Source of the DNA: CAWIJJ01 sp963836425
Lineage (GTDB): Bacteria; Acidobacteriota; Terriglobia; Bryobacterales; Bryobacteraceae
Reading direction: 5' to 3'
Length of the DNA: 64,000 nt
NCBI GenBank assembly: GCA_963836425.1
Contig: CAWIJJ010000008.1
Location: 62,001 to 126,000, forward strand
A program made the position numbers and the translations under genes. Under the pieces are notes generated by a model that did not search any database, was not told where the DNA came from, and saw only the letters and a program-made list of their open reading frames with translations. Shown here piece after piece: positions 34,848-43,682 of the stretch; the stretch's first letter is position 1, and every line of letters begins with the position of its first letter.

Positions 34848-35357
34848 CTACGGCGTCTTTTGCGTGTGAGCGGTCCCGGCGAGGTGGCGATAGAAGCCCA
34901 AATCGCCGCCAGTCAGCATCTTCACCGCGAACAGAATCTGTCCGGTATGCATGGAGAAGTGCTCCACCACGTGATACACGGCTTCCAGAACCGAGACGTC
35001 GTAACCCTGGATCACGAGCCGGCGTGCGAGTTGCTCGTCCGAAAGCCGTTCGATTACCGCGACGGACTCCGCGACAGTATCATGCAGGCGCCCGCGAAGT
35101 TCCGCTGAAGCGGGTCCGTCCCTGGCGGAAAACTCGGCGTCCCTCATGCGCGTGTCGGGCGCGCCGCCCACCCCGGCGATGATCCACTGGCGCAAGTTCC
35201 CGCAAAGGTGCAGGATAAGGTTGCCCACCGCGTTTTCATGTTCTCCGTGCCGGCTCCACACCTGCTCCGGCGAAAGCGAATCGAGGCAGGAGGCGATACG
35301 GCCCTCCAACTGGCGCAGCTTGGCCGTCGAGAATTCGATAAACAGCCGGTCCAGCAC
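34848..35357 (-). CDS. DUF1572/DinB-like protein
   Basis: The 169-residue helical protein resembles DUF1572 and the DinB superfamily: an early segment LRQLEGRIASCLDSLSPEQV, NAVGNLILHLCGNLRQWI with the first His, and EHFSMHTGQILFAVKML with the second pair. I chose GTG 35355-35357, which begins 1 nt after the stop of the upstream DUF6496 gene and follows GGAG. The longer open frame upstream is a shadow of that gene. Confidence 0.78.
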   Translation of the reverse strand: MLDRLFIEFSTAKLRQLEGRIASCLDSLSPEQVWSRHGEHENAVGNLILHLCGNLRQWIIAGVGGAPDTRMRDAEFSARDGPASAELRGRLHDTVAESVAVIERLSDEQLARRLVIQGYDVSVLEAVYHVVEHFSMHTGQILFAVKMLTGGDLGFYRHLAGTAHTQKTP

Positions 35358-35358
35358 G

Positions 35359-35652
35359 TCAGCTCCGCTTGCGCGATGAGGATTTTTTGGCGGAGGTCTT
35401 CTTCGCGCCGCTTTTCTTAGCCGCACCCTTCTTGGCCGCACTCTTTTTGGCCGCATTTTTCTTGGGAGGTACATCCCCTCCGGCTCGCCTCGCTTCGCTA
35501 AGCCCGATGGCAATCGCCTGCTTCGGATTCTTTACCTTGCGTCCGCTGCCGCTCTTGAGCTGTCCGTGTTTGTACTCGTGCATCACCTTCCCGACCTTGG
35601 CTTGCGTCTTGGAGGATGACTTCTTCTTCGTGCTGCTTTTCTTTGTGGCCAT
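35359..35652 (-). CDS. DUF6496 protein with lysine/alanine-rich histone-like tail
   Basis: The 97-residue protein starts at ATG 35650-35652, with GGGAGA upstream. The core MHEYKHGQLKSGSGRKVKNP followed by QAIAIGLSEARRAG matches DUF6496. Both ends are extremely basic: KKSSTKKKSSSK at the start, and repeats of AAKK/SAKK from about residue 63 to the end, like histone H1 or AlgP tails. It probably binds nucleic acid, but this is inferred from composition. The next gene begins 1 nt after its stop. Confidence 0.82.
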   Translation of the reverse strand: MATKKSSTKKKSSSKTQAKVGKVMHEYKHGQLKSGSGRKVKNPKQAIAIGLSEARRAGGDVPPKKNAAKKSAAKKGAAKKSGAKKTSAKKSSSRKRS

Positions 35653-35720
35653 GCGTTCTCCCTTTTCGAAAGTATATCGATGCACTCCAAAACGCGCGGG
35701 AAGGAATCGTACGGTCGGGT

Positions 35721-37085
35721 ATGCTGGAAGCAAGAGGTGTCGGATTCTTGCAGCGGACCATTCACATCATCGGGGGCGGGCTTGCAGGATGCGAAGCGGC
35801 CTGGCAGGCGGCGCGGCGCGGCGCCGGCGCCGTGCTGTACGAGATGCGTCCCGCGCGCCGGACGCCGGCCCATCAAACCGACCGGCTGGCGGAACTGGTG
35901 TGCAGCAACTCGCTCAAGTCCGAATCGGAGAACAGCGCGCCCTGGCTGCTGAAGCAGGAATTGCGCCGCTTCGGTTCGTTGCTGCTCGCGGCGGCGGAGA
36001 CGGCGCGCGTGCCGGGCGGGCATGCGCTCACGGTGGACCGCGAGGTATTCGCGAGTGAAGTGACCTCGGCCATTTCGTCCGAGCCGCTCATCGAAATCCG
36101 GCGCGAGGAGGTGACCGAGCTTCCCGCAGACGGCATAGCGATCGTGGCCACCGGGCCGCTCACCAGCGAATCGCTGGCGGCCGAAATCGCGCGCCTCACC
36201 GGATCCGGCCGCCTGTTCTTCTACGACAGCATCAGTCCCATCGTCGATGCCGAAACCGTGGATACCGGGATCGCCTTCTGGGCATCGCGCTACGGGAAAT
36301 CGACGGACGGCACGGACGACTACCTGAACTGCCCGTTCAACAAGGAGCAATACGAGCGGTTCGTGGAAGAGTTGCTGCGCGCCGAAAGCGTGTCGTCGCA
36401 CATCGACGAGGGGGACACACCGTTCTTCGAAGCGTGCCTGCCGATTGAGGAGCTGGCGCGGCGCGGGAAAGAAACGCTCCGCTTCGGCCCGATGAAGCCG
36501 ATGGGGCTGGTGGATCCGCGCACCGGCCATCGCCCGTGGGCCGTGGTGCAACTGCGGCAGGAAAATCTGCGCGCCGCGAGCTTCAACCTGGTGGGTTTTC
36601 AGAATCATTTGAAGTACGGGGAGCAGGCACGAATCCTGCGCTTGATCCCAGGACTCGAAAAGGCCGAGTTTCTGCGCTTCGGACAGATCCACCGCAATAC
36701 GTACATCAACGCTCCGGCGCTCCTGGCGCCGACGCTGCAACTGCGGAGCCGGCCGGAAGTTTTCTTCGCGGGACAGATTTCGGGCGTGGAAGGCTACGTG
36801 GAAGCGATCGCCACCGGCCTGCTGGCGGGGGTGAACGCAGCCGCGCTGGCTGCTGGCGTTCCGCCGCAGCCGGTCCCGCGCGCGACTGCTCTCGGTTCGC
36901 TGTGCCACTACATCTCGGGGGCCGACCCGGCGCGCTACCAGCCTGCGAATATCACCTTCGATCTTCTGCCGGCGCTCGACGAAGAGACGCGGCAGCGGCT
37001 GCGCCACGATAAGAAAGAGCGACACGCCGAGGTCTGCCGACGGGCCATGGCGGCGATGGACGAACACCTTCACGCCAATGTCTGA
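35721..37085 (+). CDS. trmFO: methylenetetrahydrofolate-tRNA-(uracil-5-)-methyltransferase TrmFO
   Basis: This FAD/folate-dependent enzyme makes 5-methyluridine 54 in tRNA. The N-terminal FAD-binding motif is IHIIGGGLAGCEAAWQAARR. Further motifs are the TrmFO-specific ELVCSNSLKS (with the conserved cysteine), CPFNKEQYERF, GPMKPMGLVDPRTG and FFAGQISGVEGYVE. ATG 35721 gives 454 residues. A TTG at 35748, closer to the FAD motif and with AAGAGG upstream, is an alternative start. It overlaps xerC/D by 8 bp and heads a three-gene run. Confidence 0.95.
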   Translation: MLEARGVGFLQRTIHIIGGGLAGCEAAWQAARRGAGAVLYEMRPARRTPAHQTDRLAELVCSNSLKSESENSAPWLLKQELRRFGSLLLAAAETARVPGGHALTVDREVFASEVTSAISSEPLIEIRREEVTELPADGIAIVATGPLTSESLAAEIARLTGSGRLFFYDSISPIVDAETVDTGIAFWASRYGKSTDGTDDYLNCPFNKEQYERFVEELLRAESVSSHIDEGDTPFFEACLPIEELARRGKETLRFGPMKPMGLVDPRTGHRPWAVVQLRQENLRAASFNLVGFQNHLKYGEQARILRLIPGLEKAEFLRFGQIHRNTYINAPALLAPTLQLRSRPEVFFAGQISGVEGYVEAIATGLLAGVNAAALAAGVPPQPVPRATALGSLCHYISGADPARYQPANITFDLLPALDEETRQRLRHDKKERHAEVCRRAMAAMDEHLHANV

Positions 37086-37971
37086 GATCGGCGATCAGAT
37101 CGGGAGGTATCTCGCGGAACTCGCGCGCGGCAACTTCTCTTCCCACACGCTCGAAGCCTACCGTTCCGACCTGGCGCAGTTCGAGGCGTTCCTTTCGCGG
37201 GGCGCCGCTCCGCCGGCGGTACGGAGCATCGATCTCCTGCTGCTGCGCGGGTGGCTGGCCGATCTCTACCGGCAGGAGCTCGAAGTTGCCTCCATCCGTC
37301 GAAAACTGGCGGCGGTGCGCGGATTGTTCCGGTTTCTGATCCGGGAAGGCGTGGTGGAGATCAACCCCGCAAAACTGGTGCTCACGCCGAAGTCGCCGAA
37401 GAGGCTGCCCGACGTGATGACGGCGGAGCAGGCGAACCGGCTGGTGGACGGCGTGGGAGCAGGAGCGCTGGAACGGCCGCATCCGGCTCGCGACCGCGCC
37501 CTGTTTGAGCTGCTATATGGGTGCGGCATTCGGGTCAGCGAGCTGGCGGGCCTGAACCTCGAAGACCTGGATCGCAGCGAAGGCTGGTTGCGGGTGCGCG
37601 GCAAGGGCAAAAAGGAGCGCCAGGTGCCGGTGCCGGGCAAGGCTGCCGTGGCGCTCGAACGCTACCTTGCGGAACGGCCGGTGGTGCGCGACCAGAATGC
37701 CGTCTTTCTCAATAACCGGCGCGGCAGGCTGACCAGGCGCGGCATCAGCGGCATCGTAAAACTCTACGCCACGTATCTTTCGGGCGATCCGTCCATCCAT
37801 CCCCACAGTTTTCGCCACGCCTACGCGACCCACCTGCTGGCGGATGGCGCCGACCTCCGCGCGATTCAGGAACTGCTCGGCCATGCCCGGCTTTCCACCA
37901 CGCAAAAGTACACCCAGGTCTCGCTCACTGACCTGATGGCGGTGTACGACAAAGCGCACCCCAAGGCGTAG
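37078..37971 (+). CDS. xerC: XerC/XerD-type tyrosine recombinase
   Basis: This 297-residue site-specific recombinase has a SAM-like N-domain and a catalytic domain with the complete set of residues: Arg in CGIRVSELAGL, Lys in RGKGKKERQVP, HxxR in HPHSFRHAYATHLL, His in LLGHARLSTTQKY and the nucleophile Tyr in KYTQ. Its length and lack of mobile context fit the chromosome-dimer resolvase. XerC and XerD cannot be separated here. It follows trmFO, a common chromosomal neighbour order. Confidence 0.9.
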   Translation: MSEIGDQIGRYLAELARGNFSSHTLEAYRSDLAQFEAFLSRGAAPPAVRSIDLLLLRGWLADLYRQELEVASIRRKLAAVRGLFRFLIREGVVEINPAKLVLTPKSPKRLPDVMTAEQANRLVDGVGAGALERPHPARDRALFELLYGCGIRVSELAGLNLEDLDRSEGWLRVRGKGKKERQVPVPGKAAVALERYLAERPVVRDQNAVFLNNRRGRLTRRGISGIVKLYATYLSGDPSIHPHSFRHAYATHLLADGADLRAIQELLGHARLSTTQKYTQVSLTDLMAVYDKAHPKA

Positions 37972-37976
37972 CGCTC

Positions 37977-39341
37977 ATGCGGCCCACAGCGCGATTCACC
38001 ATGCGGGACCTGGCCGGCGAGTACCGGCCAATGCTGCGAATGGCGGCCCCGCTCGCGCTGGCCGAACTCGGGTGGATGGCCATGGGGGTCGTGGACGCGA
38101 TCATGGCTGGCCGGCTGGGGCCGGCGGCGGTGGGCGCGGGCAGTCTGGGCAATATGATTTTCTATCCGATCGCTGTGAGCGTGACCGGCCTGCTGCTCGG
38201 GCTGGATACGCTGGTGGCTCAAGCGTTCGGATCGAAAGACGCGCGCGACTGCCGCCGTTCGCTGGTAAACGGGTTGTGGCTCAGCCTCGGCCTTTCCCCC
38301 CTTGTGGCGGTTCTGATGCTGGCAGCGATTCCGCTGATGCGGCTGGCACGGGTCAATCCGCACGTGCTGGCGCTCTCGATTCCTTACATTGACGCGATCA
38401 TCTGGGGCGTCGGGCCGCTGATGGTGTTTACGGCGTGCCGGCGGTACTTGCAGGCGGTGAATGTGGTGAAGCCGGTGACGTTTGTGATGATCACGGCAAA
38501 CCTGATCAACGTCGCGGGCAACTGGGCATTGATGTTCGGCCACTGGGGAATGCCCGCGATGGGGCTGACGGGTTCGGGGTGGTCCACGACGCTTTCGCGG
38601 TGCTACATGATGCTGGTGATGGGGGCGGCGGTGTGGTGGTACGAACGGCGGAACGGCAACCTGCTTTTTCACGTGTCGTGGCGTCCGGACGTTGCCCGCG
38701 TTCGAAGGCTGCTGTCTCTCGGGCTGCCGGCGGCGGGACAGATGGCGTTCGAGGGCGCGATATTCGGCGTGGTGACGGTGCTCGCGGCCAAACTGGACGA
38801 AGCCTCGCTGGCGGCGCACAGCATCGCGGTGATGGTCATCTCCACCACGTACATGGTGCCTCTGGGAATCAGTTCAGCGGCGGCGGTGAGGGTGGGGCAG
38901 GCGGCGGGCCGCAGGGATCCGCGGGGCGTCGCGGCTGCCGGTTGGGCGGCACTGGCAATGGCCGCGCTGTTCATGGGTGCTGCGGGGATAGCGCTCTGGG
39001 CGGTGCCGCGGCTGATCGTGCAGTGCATTATCGGCGACGCGGCTGTCATCGCGAAAGGCGCGGTGTTGCTCCGCATCGCCGCGTTCTTCGAGTTATTCGA
39101 CGGCTTGCAGGTGGTGGCTACGGGGGCGCTGAGGGGCATCGGGGATACCCGCACGCCGATGCTGATGCACCTGGTCGGCTACTGGGGAATCGGAATGCCG
39201 GTGGGGTACGTGCTCTGTTTCCGCGCGGGACTGGGCGCGGCGGGGATCTGGACCGGCCTCAGTGCCGCGCTCATTCTGATCGGCGGCGTGCTGCTGCTGG
39301 TCTGGCGGCGCCGTCAGAACGACCAGAGCACGCTGGTATAG
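37977..39341 (+). CDS. MATE family multidrug/cation exporter
   Basis: The 454-residue protein has about twelve membrane helices. It has the MATE motif EYRPMLRMAAPLALAELGWMAMGVVDAIMAGRLG and, in the second half, GLPAAGQMAFEGAIFGVVTV. Such proteins exchange drugs for Na+ or H+. It starts 5 bp after the xer gene and is probably co-transcribed. Convergent overlap with the barrel gene at the 3' end is 28 bp. Confidence 0.93.
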   Translation: MRPTARFTMRDLAGEYRPMLRMAAPLALAELGWMAMGVVDAIMAGRLGPAAVGAGSLGNMIFYPIAVSVTGLLLGLDTLVAQAFGSKDARDCRRSLVNGLWLSLGLSPLVAVLMLAAIPLMRLARVNPHVLALSIPYIDAIIWGVGPLMVFTACRRYLQAVNVVKPVTFVMITANLINVAGNWALMFGHWGMPAMGLTGSGWSTTLSRCYMMLVMGAAVWWYERRNGNLLFHVSWRPDVARVRRLLSLGLPAAGQMAFEGAIFGVVTVLAAKLDEASLAAHSIAVMVISTTYMVPLGISSAAAVRVGQAAGRRDPRGVAAAGWAALAMAALFMGAAGIALWAVPRLIVQCIIGDAAVIAKGAVLLRIAAFFELFDGLQVVATGALRGIGDTRTPMLMHLVGYWGIGMPVGYVLCFRAGLGAAGIWTGLSAALILIGGVLLLVWRRRQNDQSTLV

Positions 39342-41317
39342 CCGGTGTGCGCGCGGAAATTCTGGAACTCGGTGAACAGGTGGAACTCCTCGCGGTAACG
39401 ATAGAATTGCCAGCCGAGGTTCCAGCGCAGTTTGGGCGTGATCCTAACCGAGAGTCGCGCCAGAGGCGACTGATACGTTAACGGAAAGGTCTGCACGGAC
39501 TGGAGCAGTGCGGCAATGGGATCGGTTGGGGAACCGGGCACCGCCCTCGGCCGGCCGTCGCCGATGTCCTTCGTGATGTTGTAGCCGAGAAATACGTCGG
39601 CACGCCGCGCCAATGAAAATCGCGTACCGAATGTGCCCGCGTGCGTGTTGGTGAGATACAGGGACGAGTAATCGGTTTGCAACTGCGGCCGCGGCCCTTC
39701 CGCGGCAAAGAATGCGAGGCTGGAGAGCGTGTCGATGTGGAGCTTGGTGTAACTGGCGTCGAGGGAGAAGAAGTCGCGCGGGCTCCACGAGGCGTTGGCG
39801 CTATAGGCCCGGGTGTGGGAACTGTAGGCCGCAAAGTTGAGCGGCGAATTCAGGTTGTAGACCTGGCGGTACGCAGTGGAAAGCTGGACGCGGCGGAGCC
39901 GGTAGCCGGCGCGTGCGTTGATGGCGTGGTAATTGCGGTCGCTGACGGAAGTGAACGGATGATCGGCGCGGCCGATTTCGCCCTCCACGTCGATGGTGAA
40001 CGGTTTCCAGGGGCGCACGCGAACACCCGCCCGTCCGGAATGCAGCGTGTTCTCGACTTCGGATTCCGGGCCGGCTGCGGACACGGGCGGGACCGCAACG
40101 GAGCGGATGCGGCGATTGGAGAAGCGGTATCCGCCGTAGAGCGCGACTCTATTGCCGAGGCGGTAATTCAGGTCCGTCGAGTTGGCCACTGTGCGAATTC
40201 CGAGATAGCGAAACGCGACCGTTGTTCCGAGGTCGAACCCGCTCTGGAACTCGGAGATGGTGGATTGGCCGTCGATGCGATTGCTGGTGATGGAAGTATT
40301 GTTGGTCACCGTGAGCCGGTCGCTCGGAAAGAAGCTGAGGTTGAGATCGCCCGCGAGGACGGGCCGGCTGGCGCTGCCGGTCACCAGGATGCGGCGTGTG
40401 GCAGCGGCGCCAAACGAGTTCAGGCCGGAGGCGAGCTCGTCTTCGACGAAATCGCGGCGGCCGCCCACATACGTAAGGCGGGCGTTCGCGCTCCAGTATT
40501 TGCGCTGCGTGAGCAGGTTACCGAGCCAGCCGGGATTGGCGCCGTGCACCGGTTCGGAGCGCCGGAACTGCTGAAGCCGGGAGGGGTCGCCGATGAGATT
40601 CGATCCCACGACGCCGGTGGAGGCATACGGCGTATCGTCCTTGAAGTAATCCCACCGGTGAAGCAGCGTGAATTTGAATCCGGAGAGGTCGGCCGAGGCG
40701 CCGAGGCGGTACTCGTTCCATTCGCGGCGAACGTCGCGGAAGATGGGGAAAGCCGCGCCGTTCGGGTCGAATTCCTGCGCAGTGCTGAGCGCCGGGCCGT
40801 TTTCCGTGTTGCGGCTGTAGCCGGCGCGGAACTGAATGCGGGACTGCGGAAACAGCGTCAGATCATGATCCTGAAGGCGGCGGGTGGTATCCATGAGGTG
40901 TGTCCCGGAGGCTACCACCAGACCCGGGTTGTAGTATTCGTTCAAACGCCAGCTCATGTCGTAGCGGTACAGGCGGTTCTTCTGGACGCGGAGCACGGCG
41001 GACTGATACGGGTCGTTTCCGAGGCCGGTAGTGTTGAGCAACAACTCGTCGAAATAGTGCCCGTGCCCTTCGCGCGAGTTCACTGTCAGGCTGGTGCCGA
41101 GCAGGCGGATGCCGTTGCCGAAGTTGACCACACTGCGGTACATGCCCAGGTCGCCCTCGACGGCGCGCCAGCGGTAGCCGGCTTCGAACGACTGGGTGAT
41201 GTTGTAGTTGCCGGCGTTTTCACCGCGCGGCGGGCCGACCGGTTCACCGGTGGGGGCGACCGTCTGCTGCGCGGCCAGCAATCCCGCGAAAAACAGGGGG
41301 AGGCAGAGTCGGGTCAT
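39314..41317 (-). CDS. outer-membrane beta-barrel (MtrB/PioB-like) partner of a decaheme cytochrome
   Basis: The 667-residue protein has a signal peptide (LCLPLFFAGLLAAQ). Many alternating beta strands with aromatic girdle residues follow (NYNITQSFEAGYRWRAVEGD, then repeated arginine/tyrosine-rich strand-turn-strand units). It ends in an aromatic outer-membrane signal, SVLWSF. Length and arrangement match the MtrB/PioB/DmsF-type porin that sheaths a decaheme cytochrome. It starts 5 nt after that cytochrome gene. The family call rests mainly on context and barrel features, as barrel sequences diverge quickly. Confidence 0.82.
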   Translation of the reverse strand: MTRLCLPLFFAGLLAAQQTVAPTGEPVGPPRGENAGNYNITQSFEAGYRWRAVEGDLGMYRSVVNFGNGIRLLGTSLTVNSREGHGHYFDELLLNTTGLGNDPYQSAVLRVQKNRLYRYDMSWRLNEYYNPGLVVASGTHLMDTTRRLQDHDLTLFPQSRIQFRAGYSRNTENGPALSTAQEFDPNGAAFPIFRDVRREWNEYRLGASADLSGFKFTLLHRWDYFKDDTPYASTGVVGSNLIGDPSRLQQFRRSEPVHGANPGWLGNLLTQRKYWSANARLTYVGGRRDFVEDELASGLNSFGAAATRRILVTGSASRPVLAGDLNLSFFPSDRLTVTNNTSITSNRIDGQSTISEFQSGFDLGTTVAFRYLGIRTVANSTDLNYRLGNRVALYGGYRFSNRRIRSVAVPPVSAAGPESEVENTLHSGRAGVRVRPWKPFTIDVEGEIGRADHPFTSVSDRNYHAINARAGYRLRRVQLSTAYRQVYNLNSPLNFAAYSSHTRAYSANASWSPRDFFSLDASYTKLHIDTLSSLAFFAAEGPRPQLQTDYSSLYLTNTHAGTFGTRFSLARRADVFLGYNITKDIGDGRPRAVPGSPTDPIAALLQSVQTFPLTYQSPLARLSVRITPKLRWNLGWQFYRYREEFHLFTEFQNFRAHTGYTSVLWSF

Positions 41318-41322
41318 GGCGG

Positions 41323-42258
41323 TCACCTCTTGAAATACTCGTCGTTGTTCGATCCGTGGATGCGCACGTGGCAGGTGGTGCAGCGCTGGTACTTCGGATC
41401 GAGCAGGTTGTGGCGGGAAGTCTGTAAGACGGTGCCGTTGCCGGTGAGGCCGCTGCCGCCGCCGTTGTGGCACTCCAGGCAAAGCGTGAAGACGACAGGG
41501 CGTTTCAGGAGTTTCGCATTCATCGACCCGTGCGGGATATGGCAGGTTTCGCAGCCTTCCACGCGGACGGGAGCATGTTCGAAGACGAACGGCCCGCGCT
41601 TGTCGGTGTGGCACTTCAGGCAGGGCGTTTCGTTGGTCACCGCCTGTTCCACCATGCGGGGCCGCTGGCCCATGCTCCAGGTGGGAGCGAAGGCGCCGTG
41701 CGGGTTGTGACAATCGGAACATTGCATGAAGCCCTCGTTCACCCGGTGTTTGGAAGGCATATCGAACTGCGCGCGGACCGGCGCGTGGCAGGTGTAGCAG
41801 AGGTCTCGCTGCTGCTTCGCCAGCAGGAATTTGGGTGTGGCGGGACGATGGATGGAATGGCACGAAGCGCAGACCACGTCGTTGAGCGTATGCTCGGAAC
41901 GCCGGATGTTGGCGCGGTTCAGGTCGCGCGAATGGCAGGTTAGGCAGGTGTCGAGGATCTGCTTGGGAGGCATGAGGGAGAATGCCCTCGGGATGGTGGT
42001 CTTTCCGCCGCCGGCCTCCACGTGGGCTTTGCCGGGCCCGTGGCACCCCTCGCAGCCGGTGCGTTCCGGGGGTTCCAGGCCGGAGGCGACGCTCTTGAAG
42101 TGCGGGTTCTTATAGAAGTTCTGCCAAACGTCGGCGTGGCAGGTCCGGCACGTTTCGCTGCCGACGAAGCCGGAGGTGGAAGCTTGCGGCGCCTGCGCCG
42201 AACCGGTGCAGGCGAGAGCAAAGAGAGTTAGGATTGCCTTGGCAACCGCGCGTGCCAT
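41323..42258 (-). CDS. periplasmic decaheme c-type cytochrome (MtrA/DmsE-like)
   Basis: The 311-residue protein has a signal peptide (ending near TGSAQA) and ten CxxCH heme sites: CRTCH, CEGCH, CLTCH, CASCH, CYTCH, CSDCH, CLKCH, CETCH, CLECH and CTTCH. Extra histidines provide the second axial ligands. Ten hemes in about 310 residues is the MtrA/PioA/DmsE signature. These cytochromes sit inside an outer-membrane barrel and move electrons across the outer membrane. The barrel gene follows at 5 nt. No separate MtrC-type surface cytochrome is seen in the window. Confidence 0.94.
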   Translation of the reverse strand: MARAVAKAILTLFALACTGSAQAPQASTSGFVGSETCRTCHADVWQNFYKNPHFKSVASGLEPPERTGCEGCHGPGKAHVEAGGGKTTIPRAFSLMPPKQILDTCLTCHSRDLNRANIRRSEHTLNDVVCASCHSIHRPATPKFLLAKQQRDLCYTCHAPVRAQFDMPSKHRVNEGFMQCSDCHNPHGAFAPTWSMGQRPRMVEQAVTNETPCLKCHTDKRGPFVFEHAPVRVEGCETCHIPHGSMNAKLLKRPVVFTLCLECHNGGGSGLTGNGTVLQTSRHNLLDPKYQRCTTCHVRIHGSNNDEYFKR

Positions 42259-42263
42259 ACTCA

Positions 42264-43682
42264 ATGATGATAACCAGCGCGGAACAGGCATCAGAGGCAA
42301 TGGCAAGAGAATTTACGTTGGTTCCAAGAGCGGTAGAGCGTGTAGAAACGCGATTCCGGCGTATTGTGACGCCGCTTCCGCACCCCGAGTCCGTGGCGAC
42401 TCTCCAGAAACTTTACGAGTTTGAACCCCGCGCCATGCGGGGGCAGCCTCCGGTCGTATGGCAGCGGGCCGATGGTTTCCAGGTGTCGGACGCCTGGGGA
42501 AATAAATGGATCGACTGGACGAGCGGCGTGCTCATCGCCAACGCGGGGCATGGACGCAAGGAGATCGCCAAGGCAATCACCGACCAGGTGGAGGCGCAAC
42601 TGCTGATGAGTTTCTCGTTTGCCAATCAGCCGCGGGCGCAACTGGTAGAGAGGCTGGTCTCGATTCTGCCGGCGCCGCTCAAAAAAGTATTCCTGTTCAG
42701 CGTCGGGTCCGAAGCGGTGGAGTGCGCGATCAAACTGTGCCGCACCTGGGGCGTCAAGACCGGTGGGCGCAACAAACACGTGATCGTATCGTTTGACAAA
42801 GCGTTTCACGGGCGGACGCTCGGTGCGCAGCAGGCGGGCGGAATACCCGAGTTGAAGGAATGGATCGTCAACCTGGATCCTGGTTTCGTGCAGGTGCCGT
42901 TCCCCGACGGCTTCCGCACGCGGGACGTGGCGTTCGAAGGTTTCGAGCGGGATCTTCGCGAGCGCGGCGTGGAATCGCAGAACGTGGCCGGAGTGATGCT
43001 CGAGACGTATCAGGGCGGAAGCGCCGCGTTCGCCCCGGTTCCGTACATGCGCGCCTTGCGGCAATGGTGCGACGGCCACAAGGCGCTGCTGGTGTGTGAC
43101 GAGATCCAGGCGGGTTTCGGGCGAACGGGAACGCTCTGGGGCTTCGAGCAATACGGCATCGTGCCGGATTTGGCCGTATTTGGAAAGGGCATTTCGGGCT
43201 CGCTGCCGCTCTCCGCGGTGGCCGGCCGCGCGGACGTGCTGGACCTCTACGCGCCGCTGAGCATGACGTCCAGCCACGCCGGCAACCCGGTGTGTTGCGC
43301 GGCGGCTCTGGCCTCAGTGGACCTGGTGGTGAACGAGCGCCTGGCCGAGCGCGCCCGCGATGGTGGGGCGCTGCTGCATCGCAGGTTGAACGCCATGGCG
43401 GCGCGGTTCCCGCAAATCGGCTGCGTGGCGGGAAAGGGGCTGGTTGCGGGCATCGCTTGCGTCAAACCGGGCAGCACCGAACCCGACGCCGACCTGGCCT
43501 TCGAGGTGGTGCGGGGCGCGATGGAACGGGGCGTGCTGATGTTTGCTCCGGTCGGCTTCGGCATGGCTACGGTGAAGATATCGCCTCCACTGGTCATACC
43601 GGACGAAGCAATCGAAGAGAGCGTGGACGTGCTCGAAGAGGCTTTCGCCGCGGCCGTGAACGCGGGCGCGGCCGTCGCGTGA
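42264..43682 (+). CDS. class III PLP-dependent aminotransferase
   Basis: The protein is about 472 residues. PLP enzyme motifs are FLFSVGSEAVECAIKLCRTW, VSFDKAFHGRTLG, LLVCDEIQAGFGRTG (the pyridine-N Asp) and AVFGKGISGSLPLSA with the Schiff-base lysine. The family acts on omega-amino groups (4-aminobutyrate, ornithine). The exact substrate is not resolved. Start ATG 42264 is tentative; ATGs at 42267 and 42300 are alternatives and no strong ribosome site distinguishes them. The stop overlaps the following oxidoreductase start. Confidence 0.9.
   Translation: MMITSAEQASEAMAREFTLVPRAVERVETRFRRIVTPLPHPESVATLQKLYEFEPRAMRGQPPVVWQRADGFQVSDAWGNKWIDWTSGVLIANAGHGRKEIAKAITDQVEAQLLMSFSFANQPRAQLVERLVSILPAPLKKVFLFSVGSEAVECAIKLCRTWGVKTGGRNKHVIVSFDKAFHGRTLGAQQAGGIPELKEWIVNLDPGFVQVPFPDGFRTRDVAFEGFERDLRERGVESQNVAGVMLETYQGGSAAFAPVPYMRALRQWCDGHKALLVCDEIQAGFGRTGTLWGFEQYGIVPDLAVFGKGISGSLPLSAVAGRADVLDLYAPLSMTSSHAGNPVCCAAALASVDLVVNERLAERARDGGALLHRRLNAMAARFPQIGCVAGKGLVAGIACVKPGSTEPDADLAFEVVRGAMERGVLMFAPVGFGMATVKISPPLVIPDEAIEESVDVLEEAFAAAVNAGAAVA

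Noticed and set aside
37078..37971. Integrase of a mobile element
   Set aside because: The recombinase lies between trmFO and a MATE gene in a normal chromosomal order. There are no attachment-site repeats, no tRNA and no phage genes around it.
41318..42046. N-terminal extension of the barrel gene to 42046
   Set aside because: It overlaps the decaheme cytochrome in another frame. The signal peptide at 41317 marks the true start.
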